Of a stretch of 64,000 nucleotides of DNA, positions 1 through 7,464 are shown piece after piece. The first letter of the stretch is position 1, and every line of letters begins with the position of its first letter. A program made the position numbers and the translations under genes. The DNA is from Arcicella aurantiaca. Its GTDB lineage: Bacteria; Bacteroidota; Bacteroidia; Cytophagales; Spirosomataceae. The stretch spans positions 91,737 through 155,736 of the forward strand of contig NZ_QGGO01000007.1 of assembly GCF_003148625.1 (NCBI RefSeq), read 5' to 3'. A model generated the notes under the pieces. The model made no database searches. It had not been told where the DNA came from and worked only from the letters and a program-made list of their open reading frames with translations.

Positions 1-1225
1 CTTTGTCATGTTCGAAAACGTGAGCTAAAATTTCGTCTTTCGAGAAGAAACCTGCAAATGGAGGAATACCTGAAATGGCAATAGTTGCAATTAAGAACGT
101 AATAAATGTGATTGGTAACGCTTTACGCAAACCTCCCATTTTACGAATATCTTGCTCGTCTGACATAGCATGAATCACAGAACCTGCTCCCAAGAATAAT
201 AATGCTTTGAAGAAGGCGTGAGTCATTACGTGGAAGAATGACGAAGAATAAGCCATTACACCCAAGCCCATAAACATATATCCCAATTGAGAAACCGTTG
301 AGTAAGCCAATACTTTTTTAATATCGTTTTGGAATAAACCAATTGAAGCTGCTAAAATTGCCGTTGCAGTACCAACCCAAGCCACAATGTGTAAGGTATC
401 TGGTGCAAGCGAATACATGAAGTTTGAACGGATAATCATGTAAATACCCGCTGTTACCATTGTAGCTGCGTGGATAAGTGCAGATACTGGCGTTGGACCT
501 GCCATCGCATCTGGTAACCATGTATATAATGGAATTTGAGCTGATTTCCCCATTGCTCCTACAAACAATAAAATTGTAATGTAGAATAAAGTTTTATCGC
601 CCGAAGCATATCCACCGTCAGTTACTCTTTCTAATACGTCTGCATATTCAACAGAACCGAAATGCGTGATGATTAAGAAAATACCTAACAAAAAGCCTAA
701 GTCACCGATACGGTTCATAATAAAGGCTTTACGAGCAGCATTTCCGTAGTTGTTGTTTTTGTTCCAGAATCCAATTAATAGATAAGAACATAAACCTACG
801 CCTTCCCAACCAATGAACATTACCACGTAATTTGACCCCATTACTAAAAGTAGCATGAAGAATAAAAAAAGGTTTAGGAAAGCGAAAAACTTACCGAAAC
901 CTTCGTCGTGGCTCATGTAGCCGATTGAATAAATATGAATTAATGAACCAACTCCCGTGATGATTAACAACATCAATAAAGATAATTGGTCAATAAGGAA
1001 TGACATTGAGATATTCAATTTTCCGACGGTAATCCAATCGAAAACTGAAACTATTTGTGGTTTTCCGTCAAAACCAAAGAATAAAGACAACACACAAGCA
1101 AAAGATGCTAAGGCTGCTCCCGTACTAATGATTCCTGCCAATGACTTGGGTACATGGCGAAACCCGATTCCATTAATAAGGAAACCAAGGAGAGGAAGAA
1201 GTGGAATTAGTGTAATTAAAGACAT
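1..1225 (-). CDS. nuoL: NADH-quinone oxidoreductase subunit L (N-terminal part)
   Basis: Proton-pumping membrane subunit of respiratory complex I. The frame opens at an ATG (MSLITLIPLLPLLGFLING) and stays open to the window edge, so about 408 residues are visible of the 610-640 usual for the family; the C-terminal lateral-helix part lies outside. The visible part is a string of hydrophobic helices, and segments such as FLIDQLSLLMLLIITGVGSL followed by HIYSIGYMSHDEGF are typical of NuoL and the related antiporter-like subunits. It lies 169 bases downstream of nuoK on the same strand, the usual complex I order. Identification is from sequence recognition; nuoM and nuoN would be expected further left. 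Confidence 0.95.
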   Translation of the reverse strand, partial: MSLITLIPLLPLLGFLINGIGFRHVPKSLAGIISTGAALASFACVLSLFFGFDGKPQIVSVFDWITVGKLNISMSFLIDQLSLLMLLIITGVGSLIHIYSIGYMSHDEGFGKFFAFLNLFLFFMLLLVMGSNYVVMFIGWEGVGLCSYLLIGFWNKNNNYGNAARKAFIMNRIGDLGFLLGIFLIITHFGSVEYADVLERVTDGGYASGDKTLFYITILLFVGAMGKSAQIPLYTWLPDAMAGPTPVSALIHAATMVTAGIYMIIRSNFMYSLAPDTLHIVAWVGTATAILAASIGLFQNDIKKVLAYSTVSQLGYMFMGLGVMAYSSSFFHVMTHAFFKALLFLGAGSVIHAMSDEQDIRKMGGLRKALPITFITFLIATIAISGIPPFAGFFSKDEILAHVFEHDK

Positions 1226-1340
1226 ATTTTTTAGCTATGAGTGATGAGCTATGAGTTATAAATTTGTGAAGTGCTTATCTCCATAATAACTAATTAACTC
1301 AATTCTAAGTATCTGTAAAGAATTAGTTTAAGATTTAGCA

Positions 1341-1364
1341 TTAGTGTTATTTTCTGAACACTAA
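1341..1364. repeat. Small inverted repeat in the nuoK-nuoL gap
   Basis: The arms TTAGTGTT (1341-1348) and AACACTAA (1357-1364) can pair around an 8-base loop. The rest of the gap (1226-1394) is built from short words: near-tandem copies of GAGCTATGAG/GTGATGAG at 1233-1256 and CTAACCCCTAA words at 1361-1392. It resembles the word-based hairpins found in many other gaps of this window. Confidence 0.6.
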
Positions 1365-1394
1365 CCCCTAATTTCTAAAACCTAACCCCTAACA

Positions 1395-1721
1395 TTACCA
1401 TTTCAATTTATTCAACAAGCCAACATCAATAGTTTGGATATTTCTGTAAATCATAACGATAATTGCCAGACCAACTGCTACTTCCGCAGCCGCTACAGCC
1501 ATGATGAAAAATACAAAAATTTGCCCAGATGGGTCAGACTTGTACGATGAAAATGCTGCTAAGAGAAGATTCACAGAGTTGAGCATTAACTCAACAGACA
1601 TGAAAATGATAATGGCATTTCGGCGAGTCAATACGCCGATGATTCCGATGCAAAAAAGTGCTGTACTGAACCAAATGTAGTAGTTCAAAGGAATTTGTCG
1701 GATAATGTCAGGTATTTGCAT
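1395..1721 (-). CDS. nuoK: NADH-quinone oxidoreductase subunit K
   Basis: Small membrane subunit of complex I that takes part in proton translocation. The 108-residue length and three hydrophobic helices match the family. The two conserved membrane glutamates are visible as E44 (in FMSVELMLNSVNL) and E80 (in AVAAAEVAVGLAI), equivalent to Glu36 and Glu72 of the E. coli protein. The start is an ATG with a possible -7 promoter box (TATTTTTG, minus strand) about 26 bases upstream. The gene upstream is not nuoJ but an unrelated exonuclease, so the complex I cluster seems to be broken at this point. Confidence 0.96.
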   Translation of the reverse strand: MQIPDIIRQIPLNYYIWFSTALFCIGIIGVLTRRNAIIIFMSVELMLNSVNLLLAAFSSYKSDPSGQIFVFFIMAVAAAEVAVGLAIIVMIYRNIQTIDVGLLNKLKW

Positions 1722-1746
1722 AATGCTTGGTTTACGTAATAAGATG

Positions 1747-1754
1747 CAAAAATA
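1747..1754 (-). promoter_or_regulatory. Possible -7 promoter box for nuoK
   Basis: On the minus strand this reads TATTTTTG, fitting the Bacteroidota -7 consensus TAnnTTTG. No clear -33 TTTG lies at the right distance, so support is moderate. If used, nuoK-nuoL would be transcribed separately from the genes upstream. Confidence 0.4.
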
Positions 1755-1787
1755 CGGTTTTGCCTTTAAAATTGAAACGATTATTTT

Positions 1788-2603
1788 CTACTTATTGTTA
1801 AAAGCTCTCAACTTTATTTCTGTTAATTTTCTTTTGGTGTCCATCGGGAAATCTCCTTTCATCATCCAATCATAATAAGATGGCTCTTCTTTTAAGACTT
1901 GTAAGACGGGTTTGCCTGCGTGTTTCCCAAAATTAATTACTTCAATGCCATCTTTGTTATAGGTTATTCTTTGGGCAAAATCGACTATTTTTGAAGCAGT
2001 TATCTCATGTAAAGCATCCATGTCGTTCTTTACAGGTTCAATTTCTTCACCTTGTGCATTCTTGATTTTTACGCCTGCATAATGTTGAACTTGAGCGTTA
2101 AGAACTTCTAAAGTAGCGATAGTATCGGCTTCGGCAGAGTGGGCGTCAATTAATTCTTTTTGACAATAAAATTTATAAGCAGCTCCCAGATTACGAGGTT
2201 CCATCAAATGGAAAATACGTTGAGCGTCAATCAAACGACGATTTTTTACGTCGAAATCAACGTCATTTCTTAGGAATTCTTCCACTAACATTGGCACATC
2301 AAAGCGATTAGAATTGAAACCCGCCAAGTCACAACCTTCCAAAAACTGAGCCATTGATTTGGCAATTTGTTTGAAATTTGGCTCGTTTGCTACGTCTTCG
2401 TCATAGATTCCGTGTACTAAAGACGACTCCAAAGGAATGGGCATTCCCGGATTTACTCTTCTGGTTTTTACCGTAACAGTTCCATCAATATTAGCTTTGG
2501 CGATACTGATTTCTACAATACGGTCTTTAATCATATTGATACCCGTAGTTTCTAAATCGAAAACTGCGAGTGGCTTACGGAGTTTTAATTGATGAGTTAA
2601 CAT
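1788..2603 (-). CDS. DnaQ-like DEDDh 3'-5' exonuclease
   Basis: A 3'-5' exonuclease of the DNA polymerase III epsilon / exonuclease X type. All five catalytic positions of the DEDDh fold can be seen: D16 and E18 (FDLETTG), D102 (NSNRFDVPML), H155 and D160 (AHSAEADT). Residues 1-175 form the exonuclease domain. A second short domain follows at about 222-260 (FGKHAGKPVLQVLKEEPSYY), which resembles the C-terminal module of exonuclease X-like proteins. It could proofread or act in DNA repair; it is not fused to a polymerase. A minus-strand TAACTTTG box lies about 50 bases upstream, suggesting its own transcript. Confidence 0.9.
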   Translation of the reverse strand: MLTHQLKLRKPLAVFDLETTGINMIKDRIVEISIAKANIDGTVTVKTRRVNPGMPIPLESSLVHGIYDEDVANEPNFKQIAKSMAQFLEGCDLAGFNSNRFDVPMLVEEFLRNDVDFDVKNRRLIDAQRIFHLMEPRNLGAAYKFYCQKELIDAHSAEADTIATLEVLNAQVQHYAGVKIKNAQGEEIEPVKNDMDALHEITASKIVDFAQRITYNKDGIEVINFGKHAGKPVLQVLKEEPSYYDWMMKGDFPMDTKRKLTEIKLRAFNNK

Positions 2604-2651
2604 TATGCTTGTTTACAGTTTGGGAATTTTAATGTAAAGTTCCTTCGACCG

Positions 2652-2659
2652 CAAAGTTA
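2652..2659 (-). promoter_or_regulatory. Possible -7 promoter box for the exonuclease gene
   Basis: On the minus strand this reads TAACTTTG, an exact TAnnTTTG match, 49 bases upstream of the start codon. No good -33 box is visible at the normal spacing. Confidence 0.5.
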
Positions 2660-2818
2660 GCCAAAATAAATCTGAAACGAGTAAGGGGTTTAAATTCTTC
2701 TTTCTAAATTTGGTGGAATTTAATGTTTGCAAAAACATGAGTTCGGTTTTTTAGTTGAATTAAAAATGGGTAATCCACTCATTCATTTAGAAATTCATTT
2801 TACAAATATCATTTTTTG

Positions 2819-3790
2819 ATGACTACCAAAAACTTCCAACAAGCTCTCAACGAAGAATTTTCTCAACAGACTTACGGTGAAAATCCTCCAGAATTATACG
2901 AACCAATCCGTTATTTGATGTCATTAGGTGGCAAACGATTACGTCCAATGATGACTTTAATGGCAACTGCTTTATTCACAGACGATTGGCAAAAAGCCGT
3001 GAAACCTGCTTCTGCGGTTGAGGTGTTTCATAATTTCACTTTGATGCACGACGATATTATGGATAATGCTCCGCTTCGTCGTGGAAAACCAACGGTTCAT
3101 GAAAAATGGAATGCTAATATTGCCATTCTTTCGGGTGATGTAATGCTCGTGCAGGCGTATGAATTATTGATGGAAGTGGAAGATAGTCGTTTCAAAAAAG
3201 CCATGAAACGCTTTAATCGCACGGCGGCTGAGGTTTGCGAAGGTCAGCAATTGGATATGAATTTCGAGAGTCGTGAAAACGTAACCGAAGCCGAATATTT
3301 GGAAATGATTAAGCTAAAAACTTCCGTTTTATTAGGTTATGCCTTAGAATTAGGCGGAATTATTGGCGGAGCAAGTGATAAATCATGTGAATTATTATAC
3401 GAAGTTGGTATTAATATCGGCTTAGGATTTCAATTAAAAGATGATTTATTGGACGTTTACGGTGACCCTGAGAAATTTGGAAAGCAAGTGGGAGGCGATA
3501 TTATTTCTAACAAAAAAACCTATATGCTCATCGAAGCCATTGAAAAAGCAACGGGCGAAACCAAAGAATCTTTAAATTATTGGTTAAATGCCAAGGAATT
3601 TGACAATGCCGAGAAAGTAAAAGCCGTTACTGAAATCTATGATAAATTGGGTATCAAACAATTAGCCGAAGCCAAAATCAATGCGTATTTTGATAAAGGT
3701 TTGGAATGTCTTGCCAAATTGAAAGTTGAAGACGAACGAAAAACCGAACTAAAAGCATTTGCTGAAATGTTGATTGACAGAGAAGTATAA
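2819..3790 (+). CDS. Polyprenyl (isoprenoid) diphosphate synthase
   Basis: Trans-prenyltransferase that extends allylic diphosphates with isopentenyl diphosphate, feeding quinone or cell-wall lipid-carrier synthesis. Both aspartate-rich motifs are present: DDIMD (D78, D79, D82) followed by NAPLRRGKPTVH, and DDLLD (in LGFQLKDDLLDVYG) around residues 205-215. GGKRLRP near residue 38 binds substrate. The length of 323 residues fits short- to medium-chain synthases; product chain length cannot be read safely. I use the ATG at 2819; an in-frame TTG directly before it is a less likely start. It runs in the same direction as the rhomboid gene. Confidence 0.92.
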   Translation: MTTKNFQQALNEEFSQQTYGENPPELYEPIRYLMSLGGKRLRPMMTLMATALFTDDWQKAVKPASAVEVFHNFTLMHDDIMDNAPLRRGKPTVHEKWNANIAILSGDVMLVQAYELLMEVEDSRFKKAMKRFNRTAAEVCEGQQLDMNFESRENVTEAEYLEMIKLKTSVLLGYALELGGIIGGASDKSCELLYEVGINIGLGFQLKDDLLDVYGDPEKFGKQVGGDIISNKKTYMLIEAIEKATGETKESLNYWLNAKEFDNAEKVKAVTEIYDKLGIKQLAEAKINAYFDKGLECLAKLKVEDERKTELKAFAEMLIDREV

Positions 3791-3822
3791 TCAGTGAACA
3801 ATTAACAGATAACAGTTAACAT
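3791..3822. repeat. Word repeat related to CAGTTAACAG
   Basis: The short gap after the prenyl synthase holds near-repeats of AACAGTTAAC/AACAATTAACAG words. The same words form the run at the right end of the window (63959-64000). Confidence 0.5.
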
Positions 3823-3837
3823 TTTTAAAAGAAGCCC

Positions 3838-4464
3838 ATGTCATTAACTTTCATTTTTATAGGAATTACCGTTGTTTTGAGTCTTTACGCTTGGAACAAT
3901 TACAGTATTATGCACAAATGGATAATGAATCCATATTCAGTGCAGAGAAATCAAGAATATTACCGTTTTCTAACGTCGGGTTTTCTTCATGCAGATTATG
4001 GACATTTGTTTTTTAATATGTTGAGTTTATACTTTTTTGGAGCGAATGTAGAGTATTACTTTTCTGTTTTATTCGGCGAAAGTACAGGAAGTCTTTTATA
4101 CGCTGCTTTATATTTAATAGGAATTATTGTTGCCAATTATCCTGATTTTGCAAAATATAAAAATAATAGCGGATATAATGCACTTGGGGCATCTGGAGGG
4201 GTTTCTGCCGTTGTTTTTTCGGCAATTTTATTTAATCCAACTGATACAATTTTGATTTACTTTATTCCAATGCCAGCCTTTATGTATGCGGTACTTTATT
4301 CGTTTTATTCATATTATATGTCAAAACGAAATTTGGATAATATCGGACACTCGGCTCACCTTTACGGGGCGGGTTTTGGAGTTGTGTTTACCTTATTATT
4401 AAAACCTGCTTTAGCTTTGAGTTGTATGGCTCAGATAACGGAATATTTACAGCGGTTTTTATAG
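3838..4464 (+). CDS. Rhomboid-family intramembrane serine protease
   Basis: Six-helix membrane protease that cuts proteins inside the membrane. The GxSG motif is present as GASG, with S119 as nucleophile, and the helix-6 histidine is H174 in the segment HSAHLYGAGFG. The HxxxN-type motif of helix 2 is visible as HADYGHLFFNMLSL (residues 51-64). Length 208 fits compact bacterial rhomboids. The stop codon lies inside a 64-base hairpin shared with the convergent cutC gene. Substrates are unknown. Confidence 0.92.
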   Translation: MSLTFIFIGITVVLSLYAWNNYSIMHKWIMNPYSVQRNQEYYRFLTSGFLHADYGHLFFNMLSLYFFGANVEYYFSVLFGESTGSLLYAALYLIGIIVANYPDFAKYKNNSGYNALGASGGVSAVVFSAILFNPTDTILIYFIPMPAFMYAVLYSFYSYYMSKRNLDNIGHSAHLYGAGFGVVFTLLLKPALALSCMAQITEYLQRFL

Positions 4465-4524
4465 TAACACAGACTTCAGTCTGTCTGTAACGATTAACGG
4501 ACAGACTGAAGTTTGTGTTACTAT
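4461..4524. terminator. Bidirectional hairpin terminator spanning both stop codons
   Basis: A 25-base inverted repeat with one mismatch: left arm 4461-4485, right arm 4500-4524, loop of 14 bases. The TAG of the rhomboid gene (4462-4464) is in the left arm and the TAG of cutC (complement of 4521-4523) is in the right arm. The core ACTTCAGTCTGTC is a palindromic-element type of sequence more than a simple GC-stem/T-run terminator. Confidence 0.75.
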
Positions 4525-5270
4525 AATAAATCCACCACCGCCCGAATTTTATCCGCATCTGAATAAACAATATCATATTCTGGAACTTCCGATAGTCCTC
4601 CCATTGCAATTCCTTCTTTTCTAAAAACCATTTCAGAATCTCTACTTGATTTTCCTGTTAGGTGTAAGGCATTTACGCCTGTACTCGCAAGGGTTTGTGC
4701 ATTTTGTACATTTACGCCACTTCCTGCCATGATTTGAATCCTTCCATCGGCACGTTTTACCAATTCTGTAAGGTCTTCAATTCCTTCCATTACCGTATTT
4801 TTTTGTCCAGAGGTTAAAATTCTATGACAACCCGCTTCAATAATATCTTCGAGGGCTTCAAAATAATCACGAGCCATATCAATAGCTCGGTGAAAAGTAA
4901 CTTGTAGTGGTTTTGCTAATTCAACCAATTCTTTTGTTTGAGCAATATTTACCCGACCATCTTTTTGTAAAACTCCCAAAACGATGCCGTCGCATCCCAG
5001 CGATTTTACAACTTGAATGTCAGCTTTCATAACTTCAATTTCGTCATCAGCATAACAAAAATCACCCCCACGTGGGCGAATCATGGCATGAATTTCGATA
5101 GAAGTTTGTTGTTTAGCTAAAGAGATTAAACCTGCTGATGGTGTTGTGCCACCTTCGTACATGGCAGCACAAAGTTCAATACGTTTTGCTCCCCCTTTTT
5201 CGGCAGCAAGGCACGATTCGAGCGAGAAAGCACACACCTCAATGACAGGTGAAAACTTAGTAAGAGTCAT
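4521..5270 (-). CDS. cutC: CutC family protein
   Basis: TIM-barrel protein of the CutC family, historically linked to copper homeostasis though its real biochemical role is unsettled. The family pattern is clear: IEVCAFSLESCLAAEKGGAKRIELC near the N-terminus, IRPRGGDFCY around residue 70, LGCDGIVLGVL, TFHRAIDM and AGCHRILTSGQ. The ATG at 5270 gives 249 residues, the normal length; an in-frame ATG at 5294 would add eight residues not typical of the family. It converges on the rhomboid gene. Confidence 0.93.
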   Translation of the reverse strand: MTLTKFSPVIEVCAFSLESCLAAEKGGAKRIELCAAMYEGGTTPSAGLISLAKQQTSIEIHAMIRPRGGDFCYADDEIEVMKADIQVVKSLGCDGIVLGVLQKDGRVNIAQTKELVELAKPLQVTFHRAIDMARDYFEALEDIIEAGCHRILTSGQKNTVMEGIEDLTELVKRADGRIQIMAGSGVNVQNAQTLASTGVNALHLTGKSSRDSEMVFRKEGIAMGGLSEVPEYDIVYSDADKIRAVVDLL

Positions 5271-5376
5271 AGAAATAAAATTTATTTTAGGCAAAATATA
5301 ATGTTTTCAGAAAATTTGTGTTATTTGGAAGTAATAATTTTTAAATGGAAACAGTTTTTCATAAGGAAAAAAATTA

Positions 5377-5384
5377 TACTTTTG
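5377..5384 (+). promoter_or_regulatory. -7 promoter box for the DUF2795 gene
   Basis: TACTTTTG matches TAnnTTTG and is followed by a GCAATCC start region. The transcript would have a leader of about 85 bases before the ATG at 5478. The -33 region is T-rich but lacks a clean TTTG. Confidence 0.6.
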
Positions 5385-5477
5385 CAATCCTAAGAAAAAA
5401 AGCGAAAAATACGAAGTATAATAAACTTATTTTCAGGGTTTTAAATTAGTAATTAATCGTAACCAAATTCATAGATT

Positions 5478-5699
5478 ATGTACTGGACACTTGAATTGGC
5501 ATCATACCTTGAAGATGCACCATGGCCTGCAACCAAAGATGAACTTATTGACTACGCTATCCGTACAGGGTCGCCATTAGAAGTAGTTGAAAACCTACAA
5601 GAACTTGAAGACGACGGTCAACCGTATGAAAGCATCGAAGAAATTTGGCCAGATTATCCGACCAAAGACGATTTCTTCTTTAATGAAGACGAATATTGA
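5478..5699 (+). CDS. DUF2795 family small acidic protein
   Basis: A 73-residue acidic protein (MYWTLELASYLEDAPWPATK, ending FFFNEDEY) of a family that is almost invariant across Bacteroidota. The family name is from memory of this very conserved sequence. DUF2795 proteins have no firmly established function. The gene stands alone between its own promoter box and a strong terminator, so it is probably expressed as a single-gene transcript. The start is supported by the family's conserved MYWTLELA beginning. Confidence 0.9.
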   Translation: MYWTLELASYLEDAPWPATKDELIDYAIRTGSPLEVVENLQELEDDGQPYESIEEIWPDYPTKDDFFFNEDEY

Positions 5700-5708
5700 C
5701 AATACAAG

Positions 5709-5736
5709 AATGCCACCCGCAAGGTGGCATTTTTTG
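5709..5736 (+). terminator. Rho-independent terminator after the DUF2795 gene
   Basis: The stem AATGCCACC (5709-5717) pairs with GGTGGCATT (5723-5731) across a 5-base loop and is followed by a T run. Confidence 0.9.
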
Positions 5737-5750
5737 TTTATTTTGTAGGG

Positions 5751-5837
5751 CAGGTTTCCAACCTGTCCAGAACGAATCAATGATAGACAGGGAGCAATCT
5801 GTTCAAATATATAAATGACTCACAGGTTGGAAACCTG
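5751..5837. repeat. Inverted pair of palindromic units upstream of pepA
   Basis: The unit CAGGTTTCCAACCTGT at 5751-5766 recurs inverted and perfectly as ACAGGTTGGAAACCTG at 5822-5837. Each unit is itself a small hairpin (CAGGTT/AACCTG). The right unit ends next to the pepA start, and an in-frame GTG (5837) at its edge is therefore an unlikely start codon. Confidence 0.8.
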
Positions 5838-5848
5838 TGGTACAAAAC

Positions 5849-7300
5849 ATGAAAATCAACCATATTACTCAATTAAATGCTGACTCAAAGGTTATCGTTC
5901 AGTCTTTTTTACAAGATGGAAACTTTGATGGTAAACTTCAAAAATCGTGTGCTGATTATGCTCTTAATTTTGATTTAGTAAATCAGGATTTCAAAGCTGA
6001 TTTGAAGGAATTTCAAATCTTTTATAATGCTGAAAATCAGAAAATTATATTTTTAGGTTTAGGTAAGAAACCTAATTCGTTAGATATTATTAAAGCCTTT
6101 AGAACGCTATTCTTAAAACAAAAAACGAAACTTCCTGATGGCGTAACGATTGATGTTCAGAATCTACCTAATGAATGGATTGAATACGCCGTGATTGGCT
6201 CAATGTTGGGCGGTTATGATTTGGATTTATACAAAACTGATAGAAAAGGGACATCGCCAATTTTTCAGAAAAATGGGATTTTAAATATCCTTTCATCTCT
6301 TGAAAATACGAATGATATTATCTCAAGAGCAAAAGCCATTGCCAAAACGCAAATGCAGATTTTTGACTTGATGAATGCACCTGCCAATAAAAAAACGCCT
6401 CAAACGTTGGCAGATTGGGCATTGAATTCGGGTAAAAAGTTTGGATATTCTGTCAATATTTTAGAAAAACAACAACTGAAATCACAGAAATTAGAAGCTC
6501 TTTTAGCCGTTGGGCAAGGTAGCGAACATTCCCCTGTTTTGATTGTGATGGAATATAAATCGCCAGAAGCGAAACAAAAAGTAGGTTTAGTTGGGAAAGG
6601 CGTAACGTTTGATACGGGCGGAATTTCGATAAAATCTTCGACTAATATGCACCTAATGAAGTCGGATATGGGCGGAGCAGCCGCAGTGTTGGGAACGATA
6701 GAATTGGCGGCAAAATTACAATTACCAGTTCATTTAATTGGCGTAATTCCTGCCTGTGAAAATGCTGTTGATGGAAAATCTTTCAAACCAAGCGATGTAA
6801 TTGGTTCATATTCTGGAAAAACCATTGAAATAATTGATACCGATGCCGAAGGTCGTTTGATTTTAGCAGATGGTTTAAATTATCTTGTGAAAAATTATCA
6901 ACCCGATACCATGATTGACTTGGCAACGCTCACGGGTAGTTGTGTGGCGACGTTGGGGTATCATGCAGCAGGTTTATTTACAAATAATGATGAATTAGCC
7001 CAAAAACTTGCCCAAGCAGGCGACCAAACAGGAGAACGATTGTGGCGTTTACCACTTTGGGACGTTTATAAAGAAGATATTACCTCAGACGTTGCCGATG
7101 TCCGTAATTATTCGGGTAAACCAATGGCGGGGGCAATTTCAGCCACTAAGTTTTTAGAGGTTTTTACCGAAAATCACCAAAATTGGGCTCATCTTGATAT
7201 TGCAGGAACAGCTTTTGGAGATATTGAATTTGCTCCACAAAGAGCAGGAACAGCCTTTGGAGTTAGGTTGTTGTTGGAGTTTTTGGAGAAGATGGTTTAG
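5849..7300 (+). CDS. pepA: Leucyl aminopeptidase, M17 family
   Basis: Cytosolic two-metal aminopeptidase that removes N-terminal residues from peptides. The C-terminal catalytic half shows the family motifs in order: VGKGVTFDTGGISIK, MKSDMGGAAAVLG, then DTDAEGRLILADGL, the M17 signature (normally NTDAEGRL). These carry the zinc-binding Asp/Glu/Lys residues. The N-terminal half is more variable, as usual. The ATG at 5849 gives 483 residues; the GTG four codons earlier lies in a palindromic repeat and was not chosen. Confidence 0.95.
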   Translation: MKINHITQLNADSKVIVQSFLQDGNFDGKLQKSCADYALNFDLVNQDFKADLKEFQIFYNAENQKIIFLGLGKKPNSLDIIKAFRTLFLKQKTKLPDGVTIDVQNLPNEWIEYAVIGSMLGGYDLDLYKTDRKGTSPIFQKNGILNILSSLENTNDIISRAKAIAKTQMQIFDLMNAPANKKTPQTLADWALNSGKKFGYSVNILEKQQLKSQKLEALLAVGQGSEHSPVLIVMEYKSPEAKQKVGLVGKGVTFDTGGISIKSSTNMHLMKSDMGGAAAVLGTIELAAKLQLPVHLIGVIPACENAVDGKSFKPSDVIGSYSGKTIEIIDTDAEGRLILADGLNYLVKNYQPDTMIDLATLTGSCVATLGYHAAGLFTNNDELAQKLAQAGDQTGERLWRLPLWDVYKEDITSDVADVRNYSGKPMAGAISATKFLEVFTENHQNWAHLDIAGTAFGDIEFAPQRAGTAFGVRLLLEFLEKMV

Positions 7301-7348
7301 GCTATTGATTTTCAGGAAATTAATGACTAATTTAAACCGTATGGAACA

Positions 7349-7443
7349 TAGAACACGGATTTTACAGATTGGACACTGATTCATAATATGTAAATATCAT
7401 TTTAAAAATAAAATCCGTGTCTAATCTGTAAAATCTGTGTTCC
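7349..7443. repeat. Long inverted repeat between pepA and the ATP-grasp gene
   Basis: The left arm 7349-7381 and right arm 7411-7443 are about 31 bases each and match with roughly three mismatches; the core is ATTTTACAGATT. Similarity continues outward through TTTAAAC and GGAACA words. No T-run pattern points to simple termination; it looks like a dispersed palindromic element. Confidence 0.8.
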
Positions 7444-7464
7444 GTTTAAAATTCTAAAATCAAG

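Noticed and set aside
957..1244. 95-codon frame on the plus strand over nuoL
   Set aside because: It is antisense to the clearly conserved nuoL N-terminus and shows no family resemblance.
5837..5848. GTG as start codon of pepA
   Set aside because: The GTG lies at the edge of a palindromic repeat; the ATG at 5849 gives the normal protein length.
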